This document shows, one piece after another, positions 31,840-44,362 of a stretch of DNA of 64,000 nt. The stretch covers positions 15,781,880 to 15,845,879 of the forward strand of contig CM044960.1 of NCBI GenBank assembly GCA_024516035.1, given 5' to 3'. The notes beneath the pieces were generated by a model. That model saw nothing but the letters and a program-made list of their open reading frames with translations, was not told the origin of the DNA and did not search any database. The first letter of the stretch is position 1, and each line of letters begins with the position of its first letter. A program made the translations under genes and the position numbers. Origin of the DNA: Bactericera cockerelli (taxonomy: Eukaryota; Arthropoda; Insecta; Hemiptera; Triozidae).

Positions 31840-32470
31840 AATGAAGTTTAACCTATGTACAACCACGCTCCTTTCTATGTATTTGTCCCTCCGCTTTTTC
31901 TTCAATCCCCATCTCCCTTCCTCTTTTTCTATATGTATATCTCCTTCTCTTCCTCTCCTGGTCTTCAAAAAGTACTTTTCACTTCGGTCACTCTCATTCC
32001 AAGTTCTCTTTTCCTCCATTCTTTGTCTTCTTCTTTTGCTTCTCTCCATTCTTTCTCTTTTTACATTTTGGTCTTCCTGTGTTTTTCTCCATCTTTCTTC
32101 GTCTCTTACTTTCCTCTCTCGTTCACCAATAAGTAAGTATGTCCTTCCCGTCTCTATATTTCCTCTTTCTGCTTATCTTTTTCTTCAAATCATGTATTTC
32201 ACACCCTTGAATTCTCCCTCTTCCCTGCTGTTTCCGTTCTCCTTTTTCTTTTTAAGCCTTTAGTAGTTTTCTGTCCTTTACACTTCCCCTGCTCTCTCAC
32301 TCTCTCCTCTATATAATTATCTTTCTCTACTCTCTTCATGTTTATGTAACCTCTCTGTATTGCTCACTCATTCATTATTCTCTCCTGTACTTTTTCTCTA
32401 ACTTTTTCATTCTGTCCTTCTCATTTTCTTTTCTGTTTCTTCATTCAATAATACATTTAGTTCAACTTTT
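31840..32470 (+). repeat. Pyrimidine-rich tract
   Basis: More than 600 bases of mostly C and T on the plus strand with words like cttcctctcctggtc. Frames here translate to Leu/Ser/Phe strings and are composition artefacts. Confidence 0.75.
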
Positions 32471-32567
32471 AAGTTCAAGACTGGCGTCACACACGACGAG
32501 ACGTCTGAGTTAAATATAAATTTGTAAAATGTTCCCCTAATCCTCTCACCATCACGGTCCTTATAAT

Positions 32568-32880
32568 CCTCTTGTCCCCTTTACTTCTCTTGTCCCCTAT
32601 ACCTCTCCTGTCTCCCATACCTCTCTTGTCCCCTATACTTCTCTTGTCCCCTTTACTCTTCTTGTCCCCTTTACTTCTCTTGTCCCCTATACCTCTCTTG
32701 TCCCCTATACTTCTCTTGTCTCCTTTACCTCTCTTGTCCCCTATACTTCTCTTGTCCCCTATAGTTCTCTTGTCCCCTATACTTCTCTTGTCTACTATAC
32801 ATCTCTTGTTCCCTGTACCTCTCCTGTGTCCTATACTTCTCTTGACCACTATACATTTCTTGTTCCCTGTACATCTCTTG
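32568..32880 (+). repeat. 18-bp minisatellite, about 17 units
   Basis: Units of ctcttgtcccctatac-tt type (ttctcttgtcccctatac, 18 bp) with small changes, ending at a T-run. It is open on both strands because 18 is a multiple of 3; on the minus strand it would read as a GDKRSI hexapeptide repeat, on the plus strand as PLLLLS-like repeats. I see no start, splice or regulatory context, so I do not call a gene. Confidence 0.85.
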
Positions 32881-32970
32881 TTTTTTTTTTTTTTTTTAAC
32901 CAGCTCTCAGCATCTTCCTTATTTATTTATTTTTTATTTTTTATTTAGAAACTCTTTATTAGCAGAACAT

Positions 32971-35150
32971 ATACAATATGTTTCAGAAAAGGTGGCCACC
33001 CCCTCGTAACTTTTGAACGCGTCGGAATTTTTCAATTCTGTAAAGTCCTAGGTATAGGAAGTGCCCTATGGCCCATCCTGTGGTCATATTTATTTTTGGC
33101 CCCGGTCGGCCCTTCCGGCTTTTAGGCCATATTTTTTCATTTTTCTCGCGAATTTTAAATGGAATGCTATATTTTTTATTCCTGTTAATCAAAGTCCAAA
33201 TTAGGCTGAGTATAATGAGCTTTAAATTTTTTCAAAAACCTTATCAGGGGCGGAGCTAGTAGGGTGCAAGTTTCAAAATTGTTACACCCTGTATTTCAGC
33301 GTTAGTTAGATTTTTTAGTACTTTTTTTATGTTCATAGGTTCAAAATATTGTTTTACACCATATGAAATCAAAAAATATTCTTGTTTACTTCTAATCAGG
33401 GTCATAGTAAGGTTTTTGTAAAAGTACTTTTTTTCTCACGTCAATTTTTCCGTAAATTAATGGTGTTCTCGAAATTGGCATTTTTAGAGGTGAAAGTCTG
33501 CAGTGACATATGTTTTTTATGCTTGAAATCGAAAGAAAACTTAACAGAGAAGCGATTAAGATCATAAAAAAAGCCATTCAACCTGCTAGTTTTTTCACGA
33601 CAGTGTCCGGTAAAGTGGGTGAATTTCGTATTGGATTTTTTTTGTTTGTTGAGGAAACACAATTGGCATAGAAAATAAATAATACCTAATAAGGGAATAA
33701 TACTTCAATTAACATAACTAAATGCGAAATTAAATGAAGATTATTTCTTCTAAATCAGTGCCGGATAATTTTTTTTTTTTCTCTCTCTCTCTTCTCCTCT
33801 TTAAAATAATTGAATTGGTTTAATTTTCACCCTCAAGAGTTTGGTACTTGACCTGGTATTTTTCTCTCTTAAATTTCGAGATAATTAGATTTTTATTTAG
33901 AGACCTGGTATTCATTACTAGCAACACCAGTATGATTTTTTTTTTTGAAATTTGGGTTTAATATCGCGTTTCAACTGCATGGTCATATCATAACGGGGGT
34001 GTTACCCTCCATTCGCAAGAAACTCACCAACCTCCTAAACACATTTATCTCACCCAGCCTGGGTTAGGCCGGAATGCTAGCATCACGAAGTCTTTTCCTC
34101 GCTGGACGTTGCTTAACTTCGGTGATCCTACAAGAATCGTTGCATTCAAAGCGCCATCGGACTGACTCCAGAATTATTGACAATGTGTTTTCTACAGATT
34201 TTACCAACTTACCAACTAAAACTGTCTCAAGAGGGGACCCCTAGGCCGACTTTAGAAGCAGCATTATCCGATAATTATTTTTGATACAAGTTGAACTTTG
34301 AAAAGTGAAAAAGAGAGAGAGAGAGAGAGAGAAAAAAAAAAAAAAAAAAAATATCCGGCACTGATTTAGAAGAAATAATTTTCATTTAATTTCGCATTTA
34401 GTTATGTTTATTGAAGTATTATTCCCTAATTAGATATTATTTATTTTCTATGCCAATTGTGTTTCCTCAACAAACAAAAAAAATCCAATACGAAATTCAC
34501 CCACTTTACCGGACACTGTCGTGAAAAAACTAGCAGGTTAAATGGCTTTTTTTATGATCTTAATCGCTTCTCCGTTAAGTTTTCTTTCGATTTCAAGCAT
34601 AAAAAACATATGTCACTGCAGACTTTCACCTCTAAAAATGCCAATTTCGAGAACACCATTAATTTACGGAAAAATTGACGTGAGAAAAAAAGTACTTTTA
34701 CAAAAACCTTACTATGACCCAGATTAGAAGTTAAAAAGAATATTTTTTTGATTTCATATGGTGTAAAACAATATTTTGAACCTATTATCATAAAAAAAGT
34801 ACTAAAAAATCTAACTAACGCTGAAATACAGGGTGTAACAATTTTGAAACTTGCACCCTACTAGCTCCGCCCCTGATAAGGTTTTTGAAAAAATTTAAAG
34901 CTCATTATACTCAGCCTAACTTGGACTTTAATTAACAGGAATAAAAAATATAGCATTCCATTTAAAATTCGCGAGAAAAATGAAAAAATATGGCCTAAAA
35001 GCCGGAAGGGCCGACCGGGGCCAAAAATAAATATGACCACAGGATGGGCCATAGGGCACTTCCTATACCTAGGACTTTACAGAAATGAAAAATTCCGTCG
35101 CGTTCAAAAGTTACGAGGGGGTGGCCACCTTTTCTGAAACATACTGTATA
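32971..35150. mobile_element. Foldback-type element with inverted arms of about 820 bp
   Basis: The left arm 32971-33792 and right arm about 34312-35150 are near-identical inverted copies. Matching landmarks are tatgtttcagaaaaggtggc at the outer ends, ccggaagggccgaccggggc, and tccggcactgatttagaaga at the inner ends. The outer termini read atacaatatgtttcag and, inverted, atacagtatgtttcag, next to TA, which fits a TA-inserting (mariner-like) family. The arms differ by scattered substitutions and small indels. The centre carries CT/GA repeats and a 5S-type SINE. No transposase frame. Confidence 0.8.
33962..34178 (-). mobile_element. 5S rRNA-headed SINE inside the foldback element
   Basis: On the minus strand: aacgattcttgtaggatcac, cgaagttaagcaacgtccag (5S rRNA segment CACCGAAGTTAAGCAACGTC), then cattccggcctaacccaggc, tgggtgagataaatgtg, and the tail tcatatgaccatgcag-type words with a run to attaaaccc. 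Head and body are both well kept. It lies in the loop between the arms. Confidence 0.78.
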
Positions 35151-36138
35151 CAGACAAACAATGGTAAAAATTAAATATAAAATTGACAGTATTAATAATA
35201 TAAACAAGAAAAAAATAAATAAAATATATACATATGTTATTGCCTATGGCAATCTCTTCCACCCAACCCAATCTCTTCCTTAAGAATCTTCATCTTATAT
35301 TCACTTAAAAAACTTAGCTATTTCCATTGAATCTCTCTTTTATCCCGTTCTAGTTCTCTCTACTGTCTCCTCCTATATCTCCTATTTTAATTTCTCTCTC
35401 GCGTCTGTCATTTTACGTTCTCCTATTTCTCTACTTTTCATTTTATTTCGTCCCTCCGGAATCATTATTGTAATTTACTCTACCAGGAAATGTCTCACCG
35501 AGATTTAATTATTTATTATTGATCAGTTTCATCAGTACCTAGGTACTATCTTTTTTCCGCTCTATAATATATATCTATAGTCTTTATCTTGCTTCATAAA
35601 TTTGCTCCTCTTTCTACTTTGCGACTCTTTGACATTTGAGGTTTTGAGATGTGGGGTTCGGCCTCAATTCTCTGAAAACAGTCTGGGTTGGGCCAGAACT
35701 AGTCTCAATATCAGTATCACTATTGGTAGCATTGTTACCTAATAATTATGTAGGTTTGCAAAGGGCTTGCACTTGGTTGGTCAGTGACCATCCCAACTTT
35801 CTTGAAAGAAAACGTATTGAACAAAGAACATGCCATAAACTCTGACAATTTCTTGATTTAATTATTTCTAATAAAAAATTCATTTATAATTTTTGCATCA
35901 CTGAATATTTTTCTTAAACATTTTTTTTGACCTGATTTTATCACTTAAAAGCTTCGTTTAATTTTCTTTGTTATCTCGTGTTTTTTGTTCTCTTTTCCAC
36001 TATCTCTTTCCTTATCTTATCTTATTCAATGGAATTCCCCAGCGCAATCTAGTTTCTTATTTCTCTTTCTCTTTACCCCTTTCAAGCTCTCCCTCTATTT
36101 CCTCTCTCTTTCTCTCTCTCACACACTCCCTTATCTCC

Positions 36139-36170
<32 letters not shown>

Positions 36171-37160
36171 ATCCCTCCCTTATCTATCTCTCCAATTTTT
36201 CCTTATTTCTATTACTCTCCTGTTTCCTGTTTAGAATTTCATTATTTTTCAATTGCTTTCCTCGGATAAAGTTGATTGAATAGGAGGGAACTACATTTCA
36301 TGAAAATATACGAGTAATCATCATGAGCTTATGTACCTTATTTATTACTATTAATCTATTAGATATTCAGAATACATTTATTTAGGGAGTATTTATATTT
36401 GTATAGTGTATACGTATTAGGTACCTACATGAGCGTTATTAGCACTTTCAGAAAAACTGTACCTTGAAGAAACTATGAAAATCAGACCATGACGTATAGA
36501 TAATTATGACGCATAAGATAATTGTGACGCACAGATAATTGAGACTCTAAGTATGTTTAAAAACTCGGCATAGAAAATTTCCACAAACCGACCTTTTCCC
36601 GCATAATAATTCATTTCCTGTATTGTTCCACGTGTAAGCGTTTTCATAAATTTTATCCTTAAGTAATAACTTACCTCTTTCTATCTGACTGTGACTTCTC
36701 TCCCTTGCCTTTCTCCTTCTAGCAACTTCTTTCTCCTTTTCTTTTCTCTACCTTTTCTCCTCTCCTCCTGTTCCATCTCCTTTATTTTCCTACTCAGCGC
36801 TTTGTATTAGCATATTATCTTACATGACTTCGCTGTTGATCATCTGCTTTCCAGAAAAACATCGTCATGATGAGGGTAGAAGATCCTATGGGGGTAGTAA
36901 TTTAGAATTAGTACTAGATCTTGAAATTTCATTAACCTACATTTGGAATATAACAATTGTACTATTATACTTAATAATGAACCAAATTAGAATTTTTATA
37001 AGTTCATAACTAATTGTTCAAAAGCTATTTGGTGAGGATCCCAACATGCGCGGTTTGTATTTTAGTCTGAGCCTGACGGATAGGCTGATGTTCTTTTAAA
37101 TAATAATACTTGATTATGATATTGATCTTATAATCTTTTCATTTGGAAATATAGCTTTAA
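35151..37160. other. Non-coding, partly pyrimidine-rich
   Basis: Contains a C/T-rich stretch 35330-35450 and 35970-36230 with a (CT)n microsatellite at about 36108-36170. No gene seen. ttattgcctatggcaatctc at 35236 also occurs at about 15580, so it marks another dispersed repeat, perhaps a LINE tail. Confidence 0.5.
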
Positions 37161-37276
37161 CACATAGACGACCGGCATGTTTTTAGTGAATTCTCCCGTG
37201 GGACCGGCGATGTTTAGGCTATTCACAGGCGTAGTACATGCGTGTACCACAGGTGGTACACCCGGTCGTCTAAGTG
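37161..37276. mobile_element. 116-bp TIR element next to TTAA (piggyBac-like MITE?)
   Basis: Ends CACATAGACGACCGG and CCGGTCGTCTAAGTG are inverted with one mismatch in 15. TTAA lies directly to the left; the right side reads tatg, so the TTAA duplication is incomplete. Internal palindrome tgtaccacaggtggtaca. The piggyBac link rests on the TTAA only. Confidence 0.5.
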
Positions 37277-37308
37277 TATGTCGTACACCAGAAGAAACAA
37301 CTCAAAGT

Positions 37309-37464
37309 AAGGACTGAATTATAAAACAGGATTAGATTTAATCTTAGTGGACATGGACACTATCCCTTAAACCAGGCTATAGTGCGCTGTGATAGATTGA
37401 AACTCCGACTTGAGGGCGTGTCTGACTTCGCCTAACTTGAATCTTGTTTCATAATATGGCCCTA
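37309..37464. mobile_element. MITE-B, second copy
   Basis: Starts aaggactgaattataaaaca and ends ttgtttcataatatggccct. The left half matches the 31519 copy closely (ggattagatttaatctaagt-type); the centre has diverged and the hairpin is lost. Confidence 0.65.
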
Positions 37465-38750
37465 AGTGATTAATATTTAATTTTGATAAGCACTTTTGCC
37501 TCTGCAGCTAGCAGTGACTGTTTCCTTATTTATCATTTCGTCTTATGGTAATTTATTTTAGAGTTACTCCACTTCGTACCAACTCATTCTTGAGATGAGA
37601 AAAGAAATTCAATTTCATACTTTTCCTTTACACTTTTTCCTATGAATTTTTTAACAATGAGAGATGAGAGAGTAAGAGATAGACGCCGAGAGAAGAATAT
37701 GTACTTAAATTCCCTCTTGACTCGATCTTGAGTCTGTATAGCTTCTTAAGAAAGAAAATATGTAACTTCTATGAGGAAGAAGAAGAAAATGAACTTTTGT
37801 ATACCTATACAATATGTAGGTAGGTATACAATATTTATTCAAATATTTAATTTTCCATGTTTACAGCTGATTCAGCAACGTAGGAGTTGGATGGAACAGA
37901 AGTAAATATTATATGTACCTACCTACTCTTTCTTGTGTAAATTGTAAAACACTTAACATCATGGGTGTTTCTTTAAATGGGTATTTTGCTTTTTCAACAA
38001 TGAGTTCACTAATTGTATAAAAGTGGCTTATAATAGAGTGAATCTTAACTGGCCTGAGTCAATGGAAAATCGTCAGATTTAGGATGGTGTTTATGAATAA
38101 TAGACCACTTGTTTGCTCTCTTGTGGTTCTCAAGGTTTTGATGGATTATTTTTTTTCATGCTAGAGAGATGAAAAAAATAAATAAATAAAAATCTTCTTC
38201 TCGCACTCTATCTTTCCACCAAACATACTATACGTTATGCAGTTACTTGGGGTCGTTTGTTATGTAGAGTCTTGTTCTCTACCAGATTCTGTATAGACTA
38301 GGGCATCCTCCCTGTTCCACCTCTTTTCCTCAAATCCTCTACTTCATCTCTCCACAAAAGCTTAATACTCCCTCTTTTTCTCCTTCCCCCCAACTCTAAT
38401 TTCTCAATTTTTCCACTCACATCATAGTTTTCATCTCTTCTGTCAATGAGTCCATAATATCACAGTCTGCTCTCTTGAATCAAATAGAAACAGCATTAAT
38501 AATATATTTTTATAAAATTAATAATTTTCATAATAAACATGGTCAGTTGGTCACAATAGATCTATTAGAGGTCGGTGTGAAAATTGGAGCTTCTCTTGTA
38601 GGACTCCAACCAGTTTATAATAATATTATACACACCTAGGTATTACCTTATTGAAGCTGTTGGCAAGAAAACAATCCCCCTCTAATCCTTATTATCCTTC
38701 CTCCTCCCTTAATGACTACCGTACCTGGTGTGAATGTGTGGTTGAATGTG
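37465..38750. other. Non-coding stretch, nothing recognised
   Basis: No coding frame or element ends that I can support. Confidence 0.5.
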
Positions 38751-38990
38751 ATTTTTTTTTTTTTTTTTTTTTTTAATTATTACGACTATTGTTACACTAT
38801 CTTCTACTATTATTTCCTTTTCTTGTTTTCTATTATCTTTACTCTAATTGTTATTTTACTTATATTGTATTTATACTCAAATAAATAAAGAGGTGCTTTG
38901 TTAAACTGTTGGCATAATGGGACTACCTGTCTTGCGCTGACAGTCTAAATAAAGAACTACTTATACTTATACTTATACCTTAAAAACACC
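38750..38990 (+). repeat. Possible retroelement 3' end
   Basis: After a T-run, a T-rich stretch leads to caaataaataaagaggtgct, ggcataatgggactacctgt and a short tandem tail acttatacttatacttat. AATAAA signals followed by a short tandem tail are common at LINE 3' ends. No coding part present. Confidence 0.3.
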
Positions 38991-39078
38991 TACTAATTTA
39001 GAGATCACTATAATATTGTGGTCTATATGTGCAAAAAAGTTTTGTTATGCCGTAACTGGCGAATTGGCCATCTGAAAA

Positions 39079-39333
39079 TCTCTATATATAAAACAGAAAA
39101 AAGGACTACCTACCTACCTACCTACCTATGTTTGTTTGTTTGTTTGTCCGGAGTTGTTTAGCCAAAACGGTAAGAGATAGCGAAAAATGTCTCAGAATTG
39201 ACCCCCCAAAACCATTATCGCTTTGTCCAGAAAAATTATAAAAAGTTCAAAAAGGCATTGCTGTCCAGCAGTACGGCCATGCCTTAGTAAATTTGAAATT
39301 TAGTCTCGTTGCAAAGCACGGGCAAACGGCTAG
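39079..39333 (+). mobile_element. Helitron-like non-autonomous element
   Basis: Starts TCTCTATATATAAAAC after an A and ends gcacgggcaaacggCTAG before a T. TC at the 5' end, CTRR at the 3' end and insertion between A and T are the Helitron rules. Near the 3' end cgttgc can pair with gcaaacg, a short hairpin where one is expected. Internal ctac and tttg tetranucleotide repeats. 255 bp, no coding. Confidence 0.5.
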
Positions 39334-39352
39334 TAAATAATAAAGTAAAACA

Positions 39353-40113
39353 AAAAACACTGCCAATTATGGACACAATACTTCCTCGTGATTGTTTCAC
39401 ATTGTGTACACGTGCAAATTTTGAGTTTTTATACTAAATTACTTGTATCTCCAAAATGACTGAACCGATTTTCTTCAAATTTGTTTTACATGGTAGAAAA
39501 CCGTTTTTTATACATTCTAGATTCTACAAAAAATTCTGTATCGGCAAGTCGTGGTTCTTATTTTTTGACTTTATTGTTCAAAATTTCGGATTTTCTTAAA
39601 TATCAGAGTCAAATTATAATAAGTTAAAAAGACAATATAAAAAGCTTGTGTAAAACAATAATATGCATATACATACAAAATTTCATCAAAATCGGGTGTA
39701 CCGTTCACGAGATATAAGCATTTAAGTAAAAAGTTAGTGGTCAGGCGCATGGTGTCTTTCACCAAGAACCGCTAGTACGAATTCGATGAATTTAAAATGG
39801 GACCATCTACAGAATGTCTCCTAGATGTGTACAAAATTTCATAAAAATCGGTCGAGCAGTTTCCGAGATTTGCGCGTTACAAGGAATCGTTTTAACAGAC
39901 CGACAGACAGACCGACAGACAGACCGACAGACAGACCGACAGACCGACAGACCGACAGACCGACAGACGGACACAAAACCAAATTTGCTCAGGAGGTTAT
40001 GAAACGTCCAGAAATATGAAAAAAAAAGAAATCGGAGCAAAAAAATATTTTTTTTTACAAAAACGAACACAATACTTCCGATTTCTAATATTAGAAATTT
40101 CTCGGAAGTAAAA
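39353..40113 (+). repeat. Dispersed repeat family D, long copy
   Basis: Begins aaaacactgccaattatgga and ends acttccgatttctaatatta plus gaaattt. Shares start, middle (accgattttcttcaaatttg, cgggtgtaccgttcacgaga) and end with 43953-44362. A (GACC/GACA)n microsatellite lies inside at 39897-39970. The palindromic end ttctaatattagaa is kept in both. Confidence 0.7.
39897..39970 (+). repeat. (GACA/GACC)n microsatellite
   Basis: About 18 tetramers mixing gaca and gacc. Frames here are artefacts. Confidence 0.9.
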
Positions 40114-41219
40114 AGCCAAGTGTTTTCTATCTCCAAATTATTTCGATTTTTTTTTTTTTTTTTTTTTTAATGCCAGCAGCCAACCACGGGCAATAAATCT
40201 TTACGACTACATAGCTTTGAGTTGAAGGTTGTAAAATGTAAAGAAAAGGAGATGTAATGTCTGACAAGTTAGGGAGGGAAGAGGTGAAGACGACCAGAAA
40301 TGTAATGAACGATAGGTGCCCACAGAAAGCTAGCAATTTCAATCTAGAACTTCATGCCTGAGTTATCTCCTACATCTCTCTTCTCCTTATCTCACCTATT
40401 TCTCTCCTCTACTTCCCTCCTTCTCTACCATACGTACCTTCCACTTTCACTTGCTTCTACATTGCTTGTTAATCTTCTAGTTTCTCTCTCCTTTCTTCCT
40501 CTATTACTTAATACATCCATCTACCATCTCCTATGATTTTTTGACTCCTCTCAGGAATGAACTTTCCAAGCAACGTCATAATAAACTTCTACCGAGGAAG
40601 AAAAACACCGAGTGGGAGGTTGCTACAGGTGAAGTTTTTCATTGCTTCAGTAAGATACACAATTTGACTTACCTACTTGCTTTTAGCAGAGCTAAGAGGA
40701 ATATTCTGTCTACCTACTGAAGTACCTACCACCTTCATAACTATGAGCTCGGAATATTATTATATTGAAAATATTGTAGAGTAAAAACTCAACAAGTGAA
40801 ATATAAAGCATAATATATACCTATATCTGCGAAGGGTATTATATCACTCAAAAGTAGATAGTATATATTATTAGCTTCTATTAATGTTGGTTGCTTTTTA
40901 CATTATAACTAATAACTTTGAATTTTTTTACAAGCCTTGGTATTGAATTTGTAGGTAGTTATTGTCTTTTCAATGGTAAATTTGTGGGCAAAAAGTTATG
41001 TTCGTAAAAAAAGTAAAAGTACACGCTCCCCTGTAAAACAGTTAGTTGAAGAAATTTTCTCTCTATCACCCTTGTCCCTTGCAATATCAAGCCCCTTAAA
41101 ATCCGCCCTGACAAGATAACTCCTCTATTACAAAAGTTTGTACTGGAATGGCGGAAGCTCTAAAGCTCTTGATTAATTATCATCATTAGGCATTTCAATG
41201 CATGAGAGAGAGAGAGAAA

Positions 41220-41279
<60 letters not shown>

Positions 41280-43952
41280 AGAGAAAATTCAGTTAGAGAA
41301 GAAAAGAGATTGAAAAGTGTGAGTGAGAAAAAAGGAAGCAAGAAGACGAGGAATAATATAGAAGAGAAGGATTTCGCCCCTTGGCTCTCATACAGGTAAT
41401 AATAATTTATTCTCTTCAAAATAAGCTAGTTGTTTGGAATTTATTATATCTACCTATCACTCGTGAAAACTTCAATGGAATTATGTTATTCGTGGAAAAA
41501 CTTATTTTCATTTGATGTTGATAAAAAAAAAAACTAGAAACTAAAAAGAGAGCTAGGTCCACACAAGAATTAGGTTACACAAGAAATATAAAAATAAATA
41601 CGAGTATAGGTATTACATTCCTACACATCACACAACAGTCACAACACAGATGAGAACAAAAGGGAGCTCCCTATTCCAACTTTATCGAAAGTGGCATTCC
41701 CATTGCAATCCACATTAAAGTGCGCTCCATGCTAATTGTCTTCGCAGAACTGAGACAGTTGTTCGGTTTCACCCCTCTGTCAGAAACTGTGACAGTTACC
41801 AAAAACTGTGACAATTACCTGACACGGCGCCTGCCTGTTATCTAGTATTATACTACATGTTACATAGCTGTTTTCCAGCGCAAAATTCTGTCTTTCAACT
41901 TAACAATTAGGATGTTGATAAGATTACAATACAGTACAGAGTGACACAAACAACAAACTTTTTCCCATAATACGTTACACTCTTACATCTTATAGGTACA
42001 TATAGAAGATATAATTATATTGAATATTTTCACAACAAGGAAGTTCGCTTTAAAAAAAAATAACTTTGACCCCTGGCCGCGATATAGGGCCTCCTTTGAC
42101 CTCAGATCACCTAAATTGTCCTCAGGAGAAAATTTGCGAACTATTACATATTAGCTGCGTGAAAAGAGAAAAGCACACGCATGAAACATGTGAGCTAAGC
42201 CATTCTACATTATATGTAATATTTATGCTCGTGAAAAATTACTTTAATTTGAAGGTACGAACATGAATCTAATTTTATGGCACCTATGTATACTTATGGT
42301 CCTGTATAAGTATAAACTGTACAGCAACGTACAATATAGCCCTTACCTGGCGAGCAATTTCAGCAGAACCCATACATCATGTTGTGATTCATGCGAAGGA
42401 AATCCTTCTCTCTGCAGATTCGTGTTCCTTCTTAATACATGTTTCCAGGTTTCCTGGGTAAATGTTTATTTCTCTTTACCCTGTGCTATCCAGTACACTA
42501 GAACAAAACAATATTATACATTTACGTAGAAATCTTTTAGATAGAGAGACATAAAGACTAATCAGTCTTTTAGCTAGAGAAATAAGAAGTTTATAATTAT
42601 GTAGATATTTTATATGTAGATCTAATCTATTTTTCACTCGTTTGAGAGCAAGATTCCACGTCCAAGTCTATTTTAAATTCACTATCATTATTTTTCTTGT
42701 TAATATAGATCTAGTTTGTTAGTTATCAACACCTTTTGTATCGCAAGGGCTGTCAGGAAAGCTTCAAGCATTTTTACTTTTTTAACCCTCATCCTCACCT
42801 CCAACACAACTATTGCCACCTACCTTATCTGCCCCTCACTACCAGGTGTCGTACTCCCTTGTGGGCTCCACTCTGCACAGGAAATTGCATTGTAGACACC
42901 TTCATCAGGTCCAGTCCTTGCTGATTTACTGGACGACATTATGAAACAGGAAACGAAACATAATGTTCAAACCTAGAAGATAATGTAGGAAAAGAGGAAA
43001 AGGTAATATAATATAAAGTAAGAGAGTGAGAGAAAGGGAGGGAGAGAAAGGGAGGGAGAGAAAAAGGTTATATTATAATATGATAGAGAAAAAAGGGGAG
43101 AGATATTATGGGTGAGAAGCAGAAAAAAGGTACAGAGAAGCAAAAAGAGGGAAGCACACAACATGTTTTCTGTTAAAAAAAAGTATTACTAGACTATACG
43201 TGTGAATATATTTTTACATAGTTATATCATAGAAGCAAAGCGGAGAGGGTAATGTATGTACAGTGGAGAACAAGGCAAAGTACTTTTTTATATTCACGGA
43301 AAAAAATGTACATAAAAACTCAATCTAATGTATTTCGTATCCGTAAAAACGGAAAAATAAAAAATTGGTTGTATCGGGGAAAACGTATTCGGGATAAAAA
43401 AGAAGGAGAAAGAGAGAGAGAGAGAAAATAATGTATACAGAGAAAACTTAATATATGAATAGTAGGTAACTTGCACGTTTCAAAAGGAGGAGGGAGAGAG
43501 AGAGAGGAACAAAAGAGGAGAAAATCCTACACCAGTACAAGTATACAGATTTGTAATTTTTGTATAAAAAATACAGTCAAAAGAGGGGAAAGAGAAGAAA
43601 TACGAGCATATAATATGTACCATTTACCATAGTGAAAAAGAAATAATAAGACCTTTTGTACCTTCTCAGATGTAAGTAGGTATGTAGCTTTGTTATACAT
43701 ACCTTCAAATGTATCAGCTATGTATAACAAAATCACCAGACGAGGTTAGTGGACTATGTTTGACTTCCATCTTCCACTAAAGAGTATTATTTTTAATGTA
43801 CATAGATCACATCAACTTCACACTCACACAACACTGAACAAAATTGTTAAAATGATTAAATTTGTTGCAGTAGATATACTTTACTCACTAAGAAAATGAA
43901 AAAGAGAACAGGAAAAATAAATGAGCATGAATACGAAAAAGATGACACAATG
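40114..43952. other. Non-coding; simple repeats, no supported gene
   Basis: Contains a (GA)n microsatellite at 41203-41284 and purine-rich stretches near 43010-43100 and 43400-43515. A minus-strand stretch 42352-42416 has an AG acceptor (ctgcag) and a GTAAGG donor and is open in one frame, but I do not accept it as an exon (see rejected list). Confidence 0.5.
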
Positions 43953-44362
43953 GAAAAAACACTGCCAATTATGGACACAATAGTTCCTCGTGATTGTTTC
44001 ACATTGTATACTCGTGGCAATTTTGAAAATGTATACTAAATCACTTATATCTCCAAAACTGCTTAACCGATTTTATTCAAATTTGTTTGAAATAGTAGAA
44101 TACTATTTTTTCTACATTCTAGATTCTACAAAAAATCTGTATCAGCACGTCAGAATTATAAATGGCCTATGTAAAACGAGAATATCCATACAAAATTTCA
44201 TTAAATCGGGTGTACCGTTCACGAGATTTGAGTAAAAAGTTAGTGGTCATTATAAAACGTCCAGAAGTATAAAAAAACTGAAATCGGAACAATATTTTTT
44301 TTTTACAGAAATGAACACAATACTTCCGATTTCTAATATTAGAAATTTGTTGGTAGTAATAT
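43953..44362 (+). repeat. Dispersed repeat family D, short copy
   Basis: Same start (aaaacactgccaattatgga) and end (acttccgatttctaatatta) as 39353-40113 but about 350 bases shorter; the microsatellite part is absent. Confidence 0.7.

Noticed and set aside
31714..32263. Frames over 100 codons on both strands
   Set aside because: Low-complexity translation of the C/T-rich tract.
27958..32880. CRISPR-like array
   Set aside because: The repeats are direct tandem minisatellites without unique spacers, in a eukaryotic genome.
33441..34678. Same 73-residue peptide encoded at two places in opposite orientation
   Set aside because: Produced by the inverted arms of the foldback element; no sign of coding selection.
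39807..40136. Repeat peptide frames over the GACA/GACC microsatellite
   Set aside because: Simple-repeat translation.
42352..42416. Minus-strand stretch with a CAG acceptor, GTAAGG donor, and a phase-2 end that would join exon 18570-18768
   Set aside because: The phase at its start does not fit the candidate start exon unless a non-standard AG is used, and the peptide has none of the Ser/basic character of the gene. Good splice words occur by chance over 35 kb.
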